Below are positions 48,531 through 55,991 of a DNA stretch of 64,000 nucleotides, in pieces (positions within the stretch are counted from its first letter, which is position 1; each line of letters opens with the position of its first letter). This DNA is from Variovorax sp. N23 (GTDB taxonomy: Bacteria; Pseudomonadota; Gammaproteobacteria; Burkholderiales; Burkholderiaceae_C), in assembly GCF_025486315.1 (NCBI RefSeq), contig NZ_JAOOPY010000010.1, positions 124,001 to 188,000 on the forward strand, written 5' to 3'. Both the position numbers and the translations under genes were made by a program. Below the pieces are notes generated by a model that saw only the letters and a list, made by a program, of their open reading frames with translations, had not been told where the DNA came from and searched no databases.

Positions 48531-49538
48531 TCAGGCCGCGAGCGGGGATTGGAAGGTGAAGCTGTCGCTGTACAGGTGGTCGATGCTCGCGCCGTGGGCC
48601 AGGAAGGCCCGCTTCGCATCGCCGATCATCGTCGGCGAACCGCAGAGGTAGATGGCGTGCTCCGACAGATCGTCCAGGTCCGCCAGCACCGCGTCCTGCA
48701 CATGGCCGCGCCGGCCCTCCCAGTCGGCGCCAGCGCGCGAGAGCACCGGCACGTAGCGGAAGTCGCACAGGCGATCGCCCCACGACGCGATCTCTTCGTG
48801 CAGGTACAGGTCGGCCTCGGTGCGCATGCCCCAGTAGAGACTCACCGGCGGGCAGTCGTCGTCGTCCATCAGCGACTCGAGGATGCTCTTGATCGGCGCC
48901 AGGCCGGTGCCGGTCGCGACCATGATCAACGGCCGGTAGTCCTCCGCGTGGTAGCAGAAGGTGCCGTGCGGCAGCTCCACCGGCAACGGGTCGCCGGGCT
49001 GAAGTCGCGCCGCGTGGCCGCTGGTGAAGCGGCCTTCGGGAATGCGGCGGATGTGGAAGTCGAGCGCCTGCGGATGGGGCCGCGAGGCCATCGAGAAGCT
49101 GCGGTGCTGGCCGTCGGGCAGCAGGATGTTGATGTACTGGCCGGCCCGATAGAGCAGCTGCGCCTCGGCCGGGAGCTCGAGGGCCAGGTGCAGCACGTCG
49201 TGGCCGAGCGGGCGCACGGCCTTCACCGTCGCCATGTGGCGCGCCGGCTCGGAGCAGGGCGGCAGGCGCCGCGCGGCGCTGATCACCAGGTCGCTCGCCG
49301 GCCGCGCCTGACAGGCCAGCGCGTAGCCCTCGGCGGCCTCTTCGGGCGTGAGGCCGGGCGGGAACTCGTCATACGTCACCGAGCCCTCGACCAGCTGGAT
49401 GCGGCAGGTGCCGCAGCCGCCGAAGCGGCATTCGTGGGGCAGCCGCCGGTCCTGGCGCAGTGCGGCGTCCAGCACCGATTCGCCGGGCTCGGCATCGAAA
49501 GTCTCTGCCGTCTCCAGCAGCCGGATGCGATAGGCCAT
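48531..49538 (-). CDS. 2Fe-2S/FAD oxidoreductase, ferredoxin-NAD(P)H reductase type
   Basis: A 335-residue flavoprotein with an N-terminal plant-type 2Fe-2S domain (Cys37, Cys42, Cys45 in CRFGGCGTC; Cys76), an FAD barrel (RSFSMASRP) and an NAD-binding domain (VATGTGLAPIKSI; YLCGSPTMIG). The layout matches CDP-glucoseen reductase (AscD) and the reductases of methane, toluene or benzoate oxygenases. It is co-operonic with the aldehyde dehydrogenase and divergent from a diiron-type oxidase with two ferredoxins, for which it is the obvious NAD(P)H-linked electron source. Confidence 0.9.
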   Translation of the reverse strand: MAYRIRLLETAETFDAEPGESVLDAALRQDRRLPHECRFGGCGTCRIQLVEGSVTYDEFPPGLTPEEAAEGYALACQARPASDLVISAARRLPPCSEPARHMATVKAVRPLGHDVLHLALELPAEAQLLYRAGQYINILLPDGQHRSFSMASRPHPQALDFHIRRIPEGRFTSGHAARLQPGDPLPVELPHGTFCYHAEDYRPLIMVATGTGLAPIKSILESLMDDDDCPPVSLYWGMRTEADLYLHEEIASWGDRLCDFRYVPVLSRAGADWEGRRGHVQDAVLADLDDLSEHAIYLCGSPTMIGDAKRAFLAHGASIDHLYSDSFTFQSPLAA

Positions 49539-49571
49539 GGGGCGGTCCTTCGTCGTCGGGGCGCGCGCGCC

Positions 49572-50051
49572 TTATTTCTTGATGTCGGCCTGGACCGTCA
49601 CCGTGTGGCCCTGGCCCTGGAGCCGTTCATGCAGCGCCTGCAGCGCGGCCAGCCCGCACGCCGTGTCCTGCTCGCCGTTGCCGCCGGACAGGCCCACGCC
49701 GCCGATGACCTCGCCATCCACCACGATCGGGAACCCGCCCACGAAGGCGGCGAAGCGCCCCTCGAAGCTCAGCTGGATGCCGAAGGCCTCGTTGCCCGGC
49801 AGGGCCGGGCCGTTGGGTGGCGTGGTGAACAGGTGGGTCGAGCGCTTGTGGCCGGCCGCGGTGAAGGCCTTGTTCCACGCGATCTGCGGGCCGGTGATGC
49901 GCGCGCCGTTCATCCGGTCCATGGCGATCGGGAAGCCGCCGTCGTCGGCGATGCAGATGGTCTCGAGCACGCCGATCTCCTTCGCCTTGCGGATGGCGGC
50001 GTCGATCATCAGTCGGGCTTCTTCGAGTTCGAGCTTGAGTGCGGTTTTCAT
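49572..50051 (-). CDS. GlcG/HbpS-family protein
   Basis: A 159-residue member of the GlcG/Haem_degrading family: helix LEEARLMIDAAIRKAKEIG, then strands around ICIADDGGFPIAMDRM and PIVVDGEVIGGVGLSGG. Members bind heme, cobalamin or small organic acids, and some act as adenosylcobalamin-dependent diol dehydratase helpers (PduO-C). Its role here is unknown; it sits between the ALDH and the reductase and may protect or supply a cofactor. Confidence 0.85.
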   Translation of the reverse strand: MKTALKLELEEARLMIDAAIRKAKEIGVLETICIADDGGFPIAMDRMNGARITGPQIAWNKAFTAAGHKRSTHLFTTPPNGPALPGNEAFGIQLSFEGRFAAFVGGFPIVVDGEVIGGVGLSGGNGEQDTACGLAALQALHERLQGQGHTVTVQADIKK

Positions 50052-50081
50052 GCGGGTCTTTGCAGGAGGAGGGTCGGGGGA

Positions 50082-51542
50082 TCAGCAGCCGCGATAGACG
50101 GTCTTGATCTGCGTATAGAACTCCAGGCCGGTGCGGCCCGATTCGCGGAAGGTCGAGGTGCTCGAGCGCTTCAGGCCGCCGAAGGGCGCATTGATCAGGT
50201 TGCCGGTGGTGGTTCGGTTGATCTTCACCGTGCCCGACTGGATGTCGTGCGCGAAGCGGTGCGCGACCACGGGGCTGGTGGTCGCGATGGCGGCGGACAG
50301 GCCGTACTCGGTGTCGTTGGCCTTGGCGATCGCGTCGTCGTAGTCGTCGACTTCGATGAGGGCGATGACCGGGCCGAAGATCTCTTCGCGCGCGATGCGC
50401 ATCTGCTGCGTCACATCGGTGAAGACGGCCGGTGTGACGTAGAAGCCGTGGGCGAAGTCGCCGTCGGTGAGCGGCTCGCCGCCGCACAGCAGCGTGGCTT
50501 CGGATCGGCCGATGGCGATATAGCGGAGCACCGTCTCCAGCTGCTTCTTCGTCGCGAGCGGGCCCAGGTCCATGCCGGGCGTCATGCCGCTGCCGATCTT
50601 GAGCGCGCGCACCCGCGTCAGCAATTTGTCGGTGAAAGCGGCCTTCACGCTTTTCATCACCAGCACACGGCTGGTGCCGGTGCAGGCCTGACCGCTGAGC
50701 GAGAGGCCGCCCTTGATGACGAGGTCGACGGCCTTGTCGAGGTCGGCATCGTCCATGACGATCAGCGGATTCTTGCCGCCCAGCTCCATCTGCGTGCGCG
50801 TGGTCATGGCGGCGGCGCGATGGATCTGTTCGCCGGCGGCGGTCGAGCCGGTGAAGGAGATGGCGCGCACCGCCGGCGACTCGGTGATCACGGGGCCGAC
50901 CTCCGACGCACGGCCGGTGATGAAGTTCAGCACGCCCTTGGGCAGGCCGGCCTGGATGAAGGCTTCGGCCAGACGCAGGCCCGAGAGCGGCGCATCGGAC
51001 GACGGCTTGAAGACCACCGTGTTGCCGGTGATCAGCGCGGGGGCGATCTTGCGCGCCGGGATCGACACCGGGAAATTCCAGGGGCTGATGACGGTGACCA
51101 CGCCCAGTGGCTCGCGCTGGCTGTAGACCACCATGTCCGGATCGTCCTGCGGGAAGGTCTCGCCCGAGAAGGATTGGCCCTCCACCGCATAGAAGCGGAT
51201 CGTCTGGGCCGAGCGCAGGAACTCGTCCTTGGCTTGCGCGAGCGGCTTGCCCTCTTCGCGCGTCAGTTCTTCCGCGAATGCCGCCGCATGCGTCTCCAGG
51301 TACAGCGCCGCAGCGTTGAGCATCGCGGCCCGCCTGGAGATCGGCGTTTTCTTCCAGCCGTCGAATGCCGCCTGCGCGGCGGCGACGGCAGCGCTGGCGT
51401 CCTCGGCGGACGAGGACTGGAAGCGGCCGACCACCTCGCGGGCGTCGGCCGGGTTCGTGCTCTCGAAGGTCTGGCCGGTTGCGCTGGACACCCAGGCGCC
51501 ATCGATGTGGTTCTGGAAAAGAGGGGCGGGAGCGAGGGTCAT
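50082..51542 (-). CDS. NAD(P)-dependent aldehyde dehydrogenase
   Basis: A 486-residue ALDH starting MTLAPAPLFQ. Catalytic residues are Cys287 (GQACTG), Glu253 (MELGGKNP), Asn156 (SPWNFPVS) and Lys179 (VVFKPSS). The class resembles semialdehyde/alpha-ketoglutaric semialdehyde dehydrogenases. It begins the minus-strand operon ALDH-GlcG-reductase-SDR, with proposed operator site c 34 bases upstream. The enzyme would oxidise an aldehyde formed by the oxidase or by deamination. Confidence 0.92.
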   Translation of the reverse strand: MTLAPAPLFQNHIDGAWVSSATGQTFESTNPADAREVVGRFQSSSAEDASAAVAAAQAAFDGWKKTPISRRAAMLNAAALYLETHAAAFAEELTREEGKPLAQAKDEFLRSAQTIRFYAVEGQSFSGETFPQDDPDMVVYSQREPLGVVTVISPWNFPVSIPARKIAPALITGNTVVFKPSSDAPLSGLRLAEAFIQAGLPKGVLNFITGRASEVGPVITESPAVRAISFTGSTAAGEQIHRAAAMTTRTQMELGGKNPLIVMDDADLDKAVDLVIKGGLSLSGQACTGTSRVLVMKSVKAAFTDKLLTRVRALKIGSGMTPGMDLGPLATKKQLETVLRYIAIGRSEATLLCGGEPLTDGDFAHGFYVTPAVFTDVTQQMRIAREEIFGPVIALIEVDDYDDAIAKANDTEYGLSAAIATTSPVVAHRFAHDIQSGTVKINRTTTGNLINAPFGGLKRSSTSTFRESGRTGLEFYTQIKTVYRGC

Positions 51543-51575
51543 GGGTCGTCGGCTTAAGATGAGGCGACGAGAAGA

Positions 51576-51587
51576 ATACTGTATACC
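51576..51587. promoter_or_regulatory. Proposed GntR operator, site c
   Basis: ATACTGTATACC, core ATACTGTAT (51576-51584), 33 bases upstream of the aldehyde dehydrogenase start. The adjacent CC and a following AA make it closest to sites a and d. Confidence 0.7.
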
Positions 51588-51672
51588 AATATGCTTTTCA
51601 AGCCGCTCGCCGGCAAGCCCGTAGCGGAGCGAGGGGGGAGTTGGCGGCGCTTGCACTGGCTGGCATGTTGGG

Positions 51673-51684
51673 ATACAGTATACC
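51673..51684. promoter_or_regulatory. Proposed GntR operator, site d
   Basis: ATACAGTATACC, core ATACAGTAT (51673-51681), 67 bases upstream of the diiron-oxidase-like gene at 51752. Sites c and d share the 12-base consensus ATAC(A/T)GTATACC on the same strand. Confidence 0.7.
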
Positions 51685-51751
51685 AACGAGATGCGAGCTC
51701 TTGCCGTACTTCGTCCGCCAACCCACTCCCGCCATTCCTGGAGCCTCCGCC

Positions 51752-52483
51752 ATGTCCGCACTCATGAACCGCGATGAATTCCGCACCGCCCTCGAAAACG
51801 CCATCAAGGGCAAGAGCGCCAACAAGTCCCCCTTCAGCCTGGCCTGGGCCGGCGGCACCCTGAGCCGCGCCCATCTGGCCCGCTGGGCCGAGAACCACTA
51901 CCACTACGTCGGCCCCTTCGCCGACTACCTGGGCTACCTGTACGCCCGCACGCCCGACCACATGACCGAGGCCAAGGACTTCCTGCTGGCCAACATGTAT
52001 GAAGAGGAAATCGGCGGCGATCGCCACACCGACCTGTTGATCCGCTTCGCCGAAGCCTGCGGCACCACCCGCGAGCGCGTGGTCGATCCCGACAACATGT
52101 CGCCCACCACCCGCGGCCTGCAAAGCTGGTGCTATGCCGTGGCGATGCGCGAAGACCCCGTGGTCGCCGTGGCCGGCCTGGTGGTCGGCCTGGAATCGCA
52201 GGTGCCGTCCATCTACCGCAAGCAGACGCCCACGCTGCGCGAGAAGTACGGCTTCAGCGACGAGGAGGTCGAGTTCTTCGACCTGCACATCGTCTCGGAC
52301 GAGATCCACGGCGAGCGCGGCTACCAGATCGTGCTGGAACACGCCAACACGGTCGAACTGCAACAGCGCTGCCTGAAGATCTGCGAGATCGGCGCCCAGA
52401 TGCGGCTGCTCTACACCACCGCGCTCTATCACGACTACGTGATGGCCGAGGAAGCCGCGCAGCCGGTGCTCCAGGCCGCCTGA
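51752..52483 (+). CDS. Heme-oxygenase-like diiron oxidase (HDO/CADD/PqqC-like), unknown substrate
   Basis: A 243-residue all-helical protein of the TenA/PqqC fold. The six metal-ligand positions of heme-oxygenase-like diiron enzymes are all present: Glu85 and His92 (EEIGGDRH), Glu148 (GLES), and His179, Asp183, His186 (HIVSDEIH, pattern HxxxDxxH). Chlamydia CADD has the same series at E81, H88, E142, H174, D178 and H181, with nearly equal spacing. PqqC itself is cofactorless, so this looks like an O2-activating dimetal enzyme. ATG 51752 follows GGAG. It heads an operon with two ferredoxins. Known relatives cleave C-C, C-N or N-methyl groups; the reaction here is unknown. Confidence 0.82.
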   Translation: MSALMNRDEFRTALENAIKGKSANKSPFSLAWAGGTLSRAHLARWAENHYHYVGPFADYLGYLYARTPDHMTEAKDFLLANMYEEEIGGDRHTDLLIRFAEACGTTRERVVDPDNMSPTTRGLQSWCYAVAMREDPVVAVAGLVVGLESQVPSIYRKQTPTLREKYGFSDEEVEFFDLHIVSDEIHGERGYQIVLEHANTVELQQRCLKICEIGAQMRLLYTTALYHDYVMAEEAAQPVLQAA

Positions 52484-52513
52484 GCCCCGCCCCCGCCACG
52501 CCGCCGAGCCCGC

Positions 52514-52819
52514 ATGCCGATCATCACCTTCCACAAAGGCGGCCAGGTCTACCGCGACGAGGTCAAGGACAACACGAACCTCGTGGTGCGCGCGGGCATC
52601 AAGCAGTTCCCCTATCCGCACCTGCGCTACGAGTGCGGCATGGGCAAGTGCTCCAAGTGCGCCTGCCGCGTGATCGCGGGCATGGAGCACCTGCCGCCGC
52701 CCAACTGGAAGGAAAAAAAGCAGTTGGGCGAGCGGCTCGCCGCCGGCTACCGGCTGGCCTGCCAACTCTGGGTGCAGCAGGACATCGAGCTGGCCCAGGA
52801 CGACGCCGTGACCGCCTGA
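52514..52819 (+). CDS. 2Fe-2S ferredoxin (first of two)
   Basis: A 101-residue plant-type ferredoxin fold. Cluster cysteines are Cys41, Cys46, Cys49 and Cys83 (CGMGKCSKC and LACQ). The region between them (IAGMEHLPPPNWKEKKQLGERLAAGY) is the insert typical of ferredoxins serving oxygenases. Extra Cys51 is present. It lies 30 bases after the diiron-oxidase gene, so it is the likely direct electron donor. Confidence 0.88.
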   Translation: MPIITFHKGGQVYRDEVKDNTNLVVRAGIKQFPYPHLRYECGMGKCSKCACRVIAGMEHLPPPNWKEKKQLGERLAAGYRLACQLWVQQDIELAQDDAVTA

Positions 52820-52834
52820 GATCGAAGCCTCCCC

Positions 52835-53128
52835 ATGTACGTGATATTGACCAGCAAGCCCGGGCAGTTCCGCACGGAACCCGTCGACGGCCTTCGGCCC
52901 GTCGAATCCTTCGAGTACCTCTTCTTCGGCCGCTGCAAGGCGCGCTTCGTGATCGCCGAGCTTCAGGCGCCGTGCAAGGTGACGGTGATCGACGAGACGC
53001 CGCCCGAAGTCGTGAACCACGTGCCCACCAAGTTCCTCGAGAAGTTCGACACCGTGTCGCTGGCACGCGATGCGTTGCGGCAGCTGGTGCGCGAAGGCGA
53101 TGCCGACGTGACGCTGGTGCGCACATGA
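52835..53128 (+). CDS. Small protein of unknown function between two ferredoxins
   Basis: A 97-residue mixed alpha/beta protein beginning MYVILTSKPGQFRTEP. I recognise no family. Features are an N-terminal beta-strand pair, FEYLFFGRCKARFVIAEL, a hydrophobic VTVIDETPP strand and a C-terminal helix SLARDALRQLV. Cys33 and Cys46 are the only cysteines. Its stop overlaps the start of the next ferredoxin (ATGA). Strict conservation of place between two ferredoxins suggests a coupling, assembly or regulatory subunit of the oxidase. Confidence 0.75.
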   Translation: MYVILTSKPGQFRTEPVDGLRPVESFEYLFFGRCKARFVIAELQAPCKVTVIDETPPEVVNHVPTKFLEKFDTVSLARDALRQLVREGDADVTLVRT

Positions 53129-53460
53129 ACACCGCGGCGACGCCCGGGGCACCCGCCTCCATGATCCGGATCACCTTTCTGAGCAACGACGCCAAGGTCG
53201 TGTCCGCGGCGGCGGGCGGCAACCTGCTGCGCATCTCGCTGCGCGAGCAGGGCGGCATCCCCTTCAAGTGCGGCGGCGGCCTGTGCGGCACCTGCAAGTG
53301 CCTCGTCGAGACGGGCATCGAGCACACCGACGCCATCAAGCCCAAGGAAAAGAAGCACCTCACCGAGGCCGAGGTGACGCAGGGCTACCGCATGGCCTGC
53401 CAGACCTTCGTCAACGGCGACATCGCCGTGTCCTGGCAACCGCGCGACGCCAGGAAATGA
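53125..53460 (+). CDS. 2Fe-2S ferredoxin (second of two)
   Basis: A 111-residue plant-type ferredoxin with Cys49, Cys54, Cys57 and Cys92 (CGGGLCGTC and MACQ). Apart from the fold it is not close to the first ferredoxin: the loop after the third Cys is longer and Lys-rich (IKPKEKKHL). Start ATG 53125 overlaps the small-protein stop, and its own stop overlaps the TauE start, so all three are translationally coupled. Confidence 0.88.
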   Translation: MNTAATPGAPASMIRITFLSNDAKVVSAAAGGNLLRISLREQGGIPFKCGGGLCGTCKCLVETGIEHTDAIKPKEKKHLTEAEVTQGYRMACQTFVNGDIAVSWQPRDARK

Positions 53461-54206
53461 TCGCCGCGCTGCTGCCGGACGGCATGAGCCTCGGCCACTA
53501 CGCCGGCATGGCCGCGATGGTGCTGGTCGGTGCCTGCCTTCAGGGGATCGGCGGCGTCGGCTTCGCGATGTTCTCCGCGCCCATCGCCGCACTCTTCTAT
53601 CCCGAGCTCGCACCCGGCCCGCTGCTCGCGCTCGGCGGGCCGCTGGCCCTGATGTCGGCACTGCGCGAGTTCGACCAGATCGACTGGGGCGCCGCCGCCG
53701 TCGCGTTGATCGGCCGCGTGGTCGGCACGCTCGGCGCAGCCGTGTGCCTGCTGCTGCTGCCGGGCGAGTTGCTGACGGTGCTGTTCGCGCTCTTCATCCT
53801 CGCCGGCGTGGCGCTGAGCCTGAGCGGGCGCCGCATCGAGGCGTCGCGCGGCAACATGGTCGGCGCCGGCATCGCGTCCGGGCTGATGGGCACCATCACG
53901 TCCGCCGGTGCGCCGCCCTTCGCGTTGGTCATGCAGTACCTGCCGCCGCCCCGGCTGCGTGCCACGCTCGGTTGCGTGTTCTTCGTCGGCGCCGCCTTCT
54001 CGCTCGTGATGCTGGCGAGCGTGGGGCGCTTCGGGCGCCATGAGGTGTGGCTCAGTGCTTGGCTGCTGCCGCTCATGGTGGCCGGCTTCGCCCTGTCGGG
54101 GCCGCTCAACCGCCGCGTCTCGCGCCGTGCCGTGCGCGGCGTCCTGCTGGGCCTGTCGGCCTTCGGGGCCACCGCGTTGCTGTTGCGCGAAGCCTTCGGC
54201 GCCTGA
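53457..54206 (+). CDS. TauE/SafE-family membrane exporter
   Basis: A 249-residue protein with about eight helices. The family's repeated glycine/proline helix motif occurs twice: GACLQGIGGVGFAMFSAP near the N-terminus and ASGLMGTITSAGAPPFALVM in the second half. Members move sulfite, sulfoacetate or organic anions across the inner membrane. ATG 53457 overlaps the ferredoxin stop (ATGA). In this operon it may export a product such as sulfite or an organic acid. Confidence 0.88.
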   Translation: MIAALLPDGMSLGHYAGMAAMVLVGACLQGIGGVGFAMFSAPIAALFYPELAPGPLLALGGPLALMSALREFDQIDWGAAAVALIGRVVGTLGAAVCLLLLPGELLTVLFALFILAGVALSLSGRRIEASRGNMVGAGIASGLMGTITSAGAPPFALVMQYLPPPRLRATLGCVFFVGAAFSLVMLASVGRFGRHEVWLSAWLLPLMVAGFALSGPLNRRVSRRAVRGVLLGLSAFGATALLLREAFGA

Positions 54207-54224
54207 TTCCCCAAGGAGTATTTC

Positions 54225-55145
54225 TTGCAACACATTTCCGACGCGATGATCGATGCGCTCGTCACCCCGGCCGATGCGCAGGCGGTGCTCCGTGATGCAT
54301 TCGTGCGCTTCGACGAAGGCGCGGCCGCCATGCAGGCGCGCATCCGCACCGAGGCGGGCGGCGTCAAGCTGTCGACGCTGGGCGCCGTGATCCCGGGCCA
54401 GGGCGTGGCGGGCGCCAAGGTCTACACCACGATCAAGGGCCAGTTCTCCTTCGTCATCCTGCTGTTCTCCACCGAGGACGGCCGCCCGCTGGCCTCTTTC
54501 GACGCCGGCGCCATCACCCGGCTTCGGACCGCCGCGTGCTCGGTGCTCGCCGCGCGCCACCTCGCGCGGGGCGACGCGCGCCGCCTGGCGTTGTTCGGGG
54601 CGGGCGCGCAGGGGCAGGCGCACGCCATCCAGATGGCGGCCGCCTTCGCGCTGGAGGACATCCGCGTCTGCACGCCGAACCCGGCGCCCGATCTGGCCGC
54701 TCGCCTGTCGGCGCAATGCGGCGTGCCGGTGCGGCTGTGCGGCGTCGACGAAGCGCTGGACGGCGCCGACATCGTGGTCACGGCCTCGCGTGCCGTCACG
54801 CCGTTGTTCGCTGGCGAACGTCTGCCGGCGGGCGTCTTCGTCGCCGCCATCGGCTCCAGCCTGCCGCACACGCGTGAACTGGACGATGTCGCCCTCGCAC
54901 GGGCTTCGCTGGTGGCGGTCGAATGGCGCGTGCAGTCGCTGCGCGAAGCCGGTGAACTGGTGCAGGCCGGTGAAGGGGTGCTGCCGCCCGGAAAGATCGT
55001 CGAACTGGCGGCACTGGTGGCCGGGCGTGTGCCGGGCCGCCGCACCCGCGAGGAGATCACGCTCTACAAATCGGTGGGCGTGGGTCTCGAGGACGTCGCC
55101 TTGGCCGGCCTGGCCTGGCGCCGGCTCGGCGAGCGCGGCGGCTGA
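54225..55145 (+). CDS. Ornithine cyclodeaminase/mu-crystallin family protein
   Basis: A 306-residue NAD(P)-binding protein. The dinucleotide motif LALFGAGAQGQAHAIQM (about 124-140) and the substrate-side segments KVYTTIKGQFSFVILLF and GAITRLRTAACSVLAARH are characteristic. The family includes ornithine cyclodeaminase, alanine dehydrogenase, ketimine reductases and delta1-pyrroline reductases. It starts with TTG 54225 behind a perfect AAGGAG. As last gene of the diiron-oxidase operon it may reduce a cyclic imine or deaminate an amino acid formed in the pathway. Confidence 0.85.
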   Translation: MQHISDAMIDALVTPADAQAVLRDAFVRFDEGAAAMQARIRTEAGGVKLSTLGAVIPGQGVAGAKVYTTIKGQFSFVILLFSTEDGRPLASFDAGAITRLRTAACSVLAARHLARGDARRLALFGAGAQGQAHAIQMAAAFALEDIRVCTPNPAPDLAARLSAQCGVPVRLCGVDEALDGADIVVTASRAVTPLFAGERLPAGVFVAAIGSSLPHTRELDDVALARASLVAVEWRVQSLREAGELVQAGEGVLPPGKIVELAALVAGRVPGRRTREEITLYKSVGVGLEDVALAGLAWRRLGERGG

Positions 55146-55160
55146 GCGCCGCCGCTGCGT

Positions 55161-55841
55161 TCAAGCCGGCGTCGGCGGCTGAACCGACGGCGGCAGCTCC
55201 GCGGCGCTGTAGACATGGCGCGCCGCCAGCAAGGCGGCGAGTTCGGCATCGCCCGCCACCACCGCGCGCAGGATGGCGGCATGCTCTTCCCAGTTCTGCC
55301 GCATGCGTTCCCGGTTGTTCACCGTGAAGAAGAGGGCGGTGCGCTCGCGCAGCGAACGCATGATCTCCTGCAGCACCGAATTGGCGGCCACATTGCCCAG
55401 CGCCTCGTGGAAACTCAGGTTGAGCGCCGAGATCCGCGTCAGGTCGTCGTCGCTGGTGAGCTGCGAACCTTCGGTCAGGATGCGCTCGAGCCTGGCGATC
55501 TGCGCCGGGTCGTGCCGCCGTGCCGCCAGCTTGGCGTTGAGCGCCTCGAGCGTCGCGCGCACTTCGACCATCTCCTTGATCTGTGCCTGCGTGAAGGTGG
55601 TGACCGTGGCACCGCGCCGCGGTTCGATGGCCACGATGCCTTCGGCGGCCAGCGCGCGCAGCGCCTCGCGCACCGGCATGCGCGAGACACCCAGCTCCTC
55701 GGAGAGTCGCCCTTCGACCAACCGTTCGCCCGGCGCCAGCGCCCCGCTCAGGATGCGTTCGCGCAGGGCGGTCAGGACCAGCGTGGTGAGTGGCGCGTGG
55801 CGCTCTCCCAGTTTGCTATCAGTCGTCGAATCCATAGCCAT
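55161..55841 (-). CDS. GntR-family regulator, FCD (FadR-C) subfamily
   Basis: A 226-residue protein. The winged helix (about 18-85) contains RILSGALAPGERLVEGRL and LGVSRMPVREALRALAAEG, the exact style of GntR/FCD regulators; the FCD domain (about 90-220) has metal-ligand positions in RISALNLSFHEAL and EEHAAILRAV. FCD proteins bind small acids and often repress catabolic genes from short palindromes. Start uncertain between ATG 55844, 55841 and 55835. It is convergent with the ornithine-cyclodeaminase-like gene and the only regulator between uvrA and ssb, so it is the best candidate for binding the four ATAC(A/T)GTAT sites. Confidence 0.9.
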   Translation of the reverse strand: MAMDSTTDSKLGERHAPLTTLVLTALRERILSGALAPGERLVEGRLSEELGVSRMPVREALRALAAEGIVAIEPRRGATVTTFTQAQIKEMVEVRATLEALNAKLAARRHDPAQIARLERILTEGSQLTSDDDLTRISALNLSFHEALGNVAANSVLQEIMRSLRERTALFFTVNNRERMRQNWEEHAAILRAVVAGDAELAALLAARHVYSAAELPPSVQPPTPA

Positions 55842-55991
55842 CATGCGTCGCCGGAACCCGGTGTGGGCCGGCTGGTGGAGGTCCATTGCGCGGCGTCGGG
55901 CCGCTCCGTGTGGCCTGTGTTCGTTCGCCGCGCAGGGAACAGGCGCCCATTGTGCCCGCACTGTCCGCCGGACGATGCGCCCAGGCGCGAT

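Noticed and set aside
47607..51557. 1316-codon plus-strand frame opposite SDR, reductase, GlcG and ALDH
   Set aside because: Very long but of Arg/Gly/Ala/His shadow composition, while four minus-strand proteins with clear catalytic motifs occupy the same DNA.
51752..52483. Annotating the protein as TenA (thiaminase II) or PqqC
   Set aside because: TenA needs a catalytic Cys and PqqC is cofactorless, whereas this protein has the complete six-residue dimetal set; no thiamine or PQQ genes are near.
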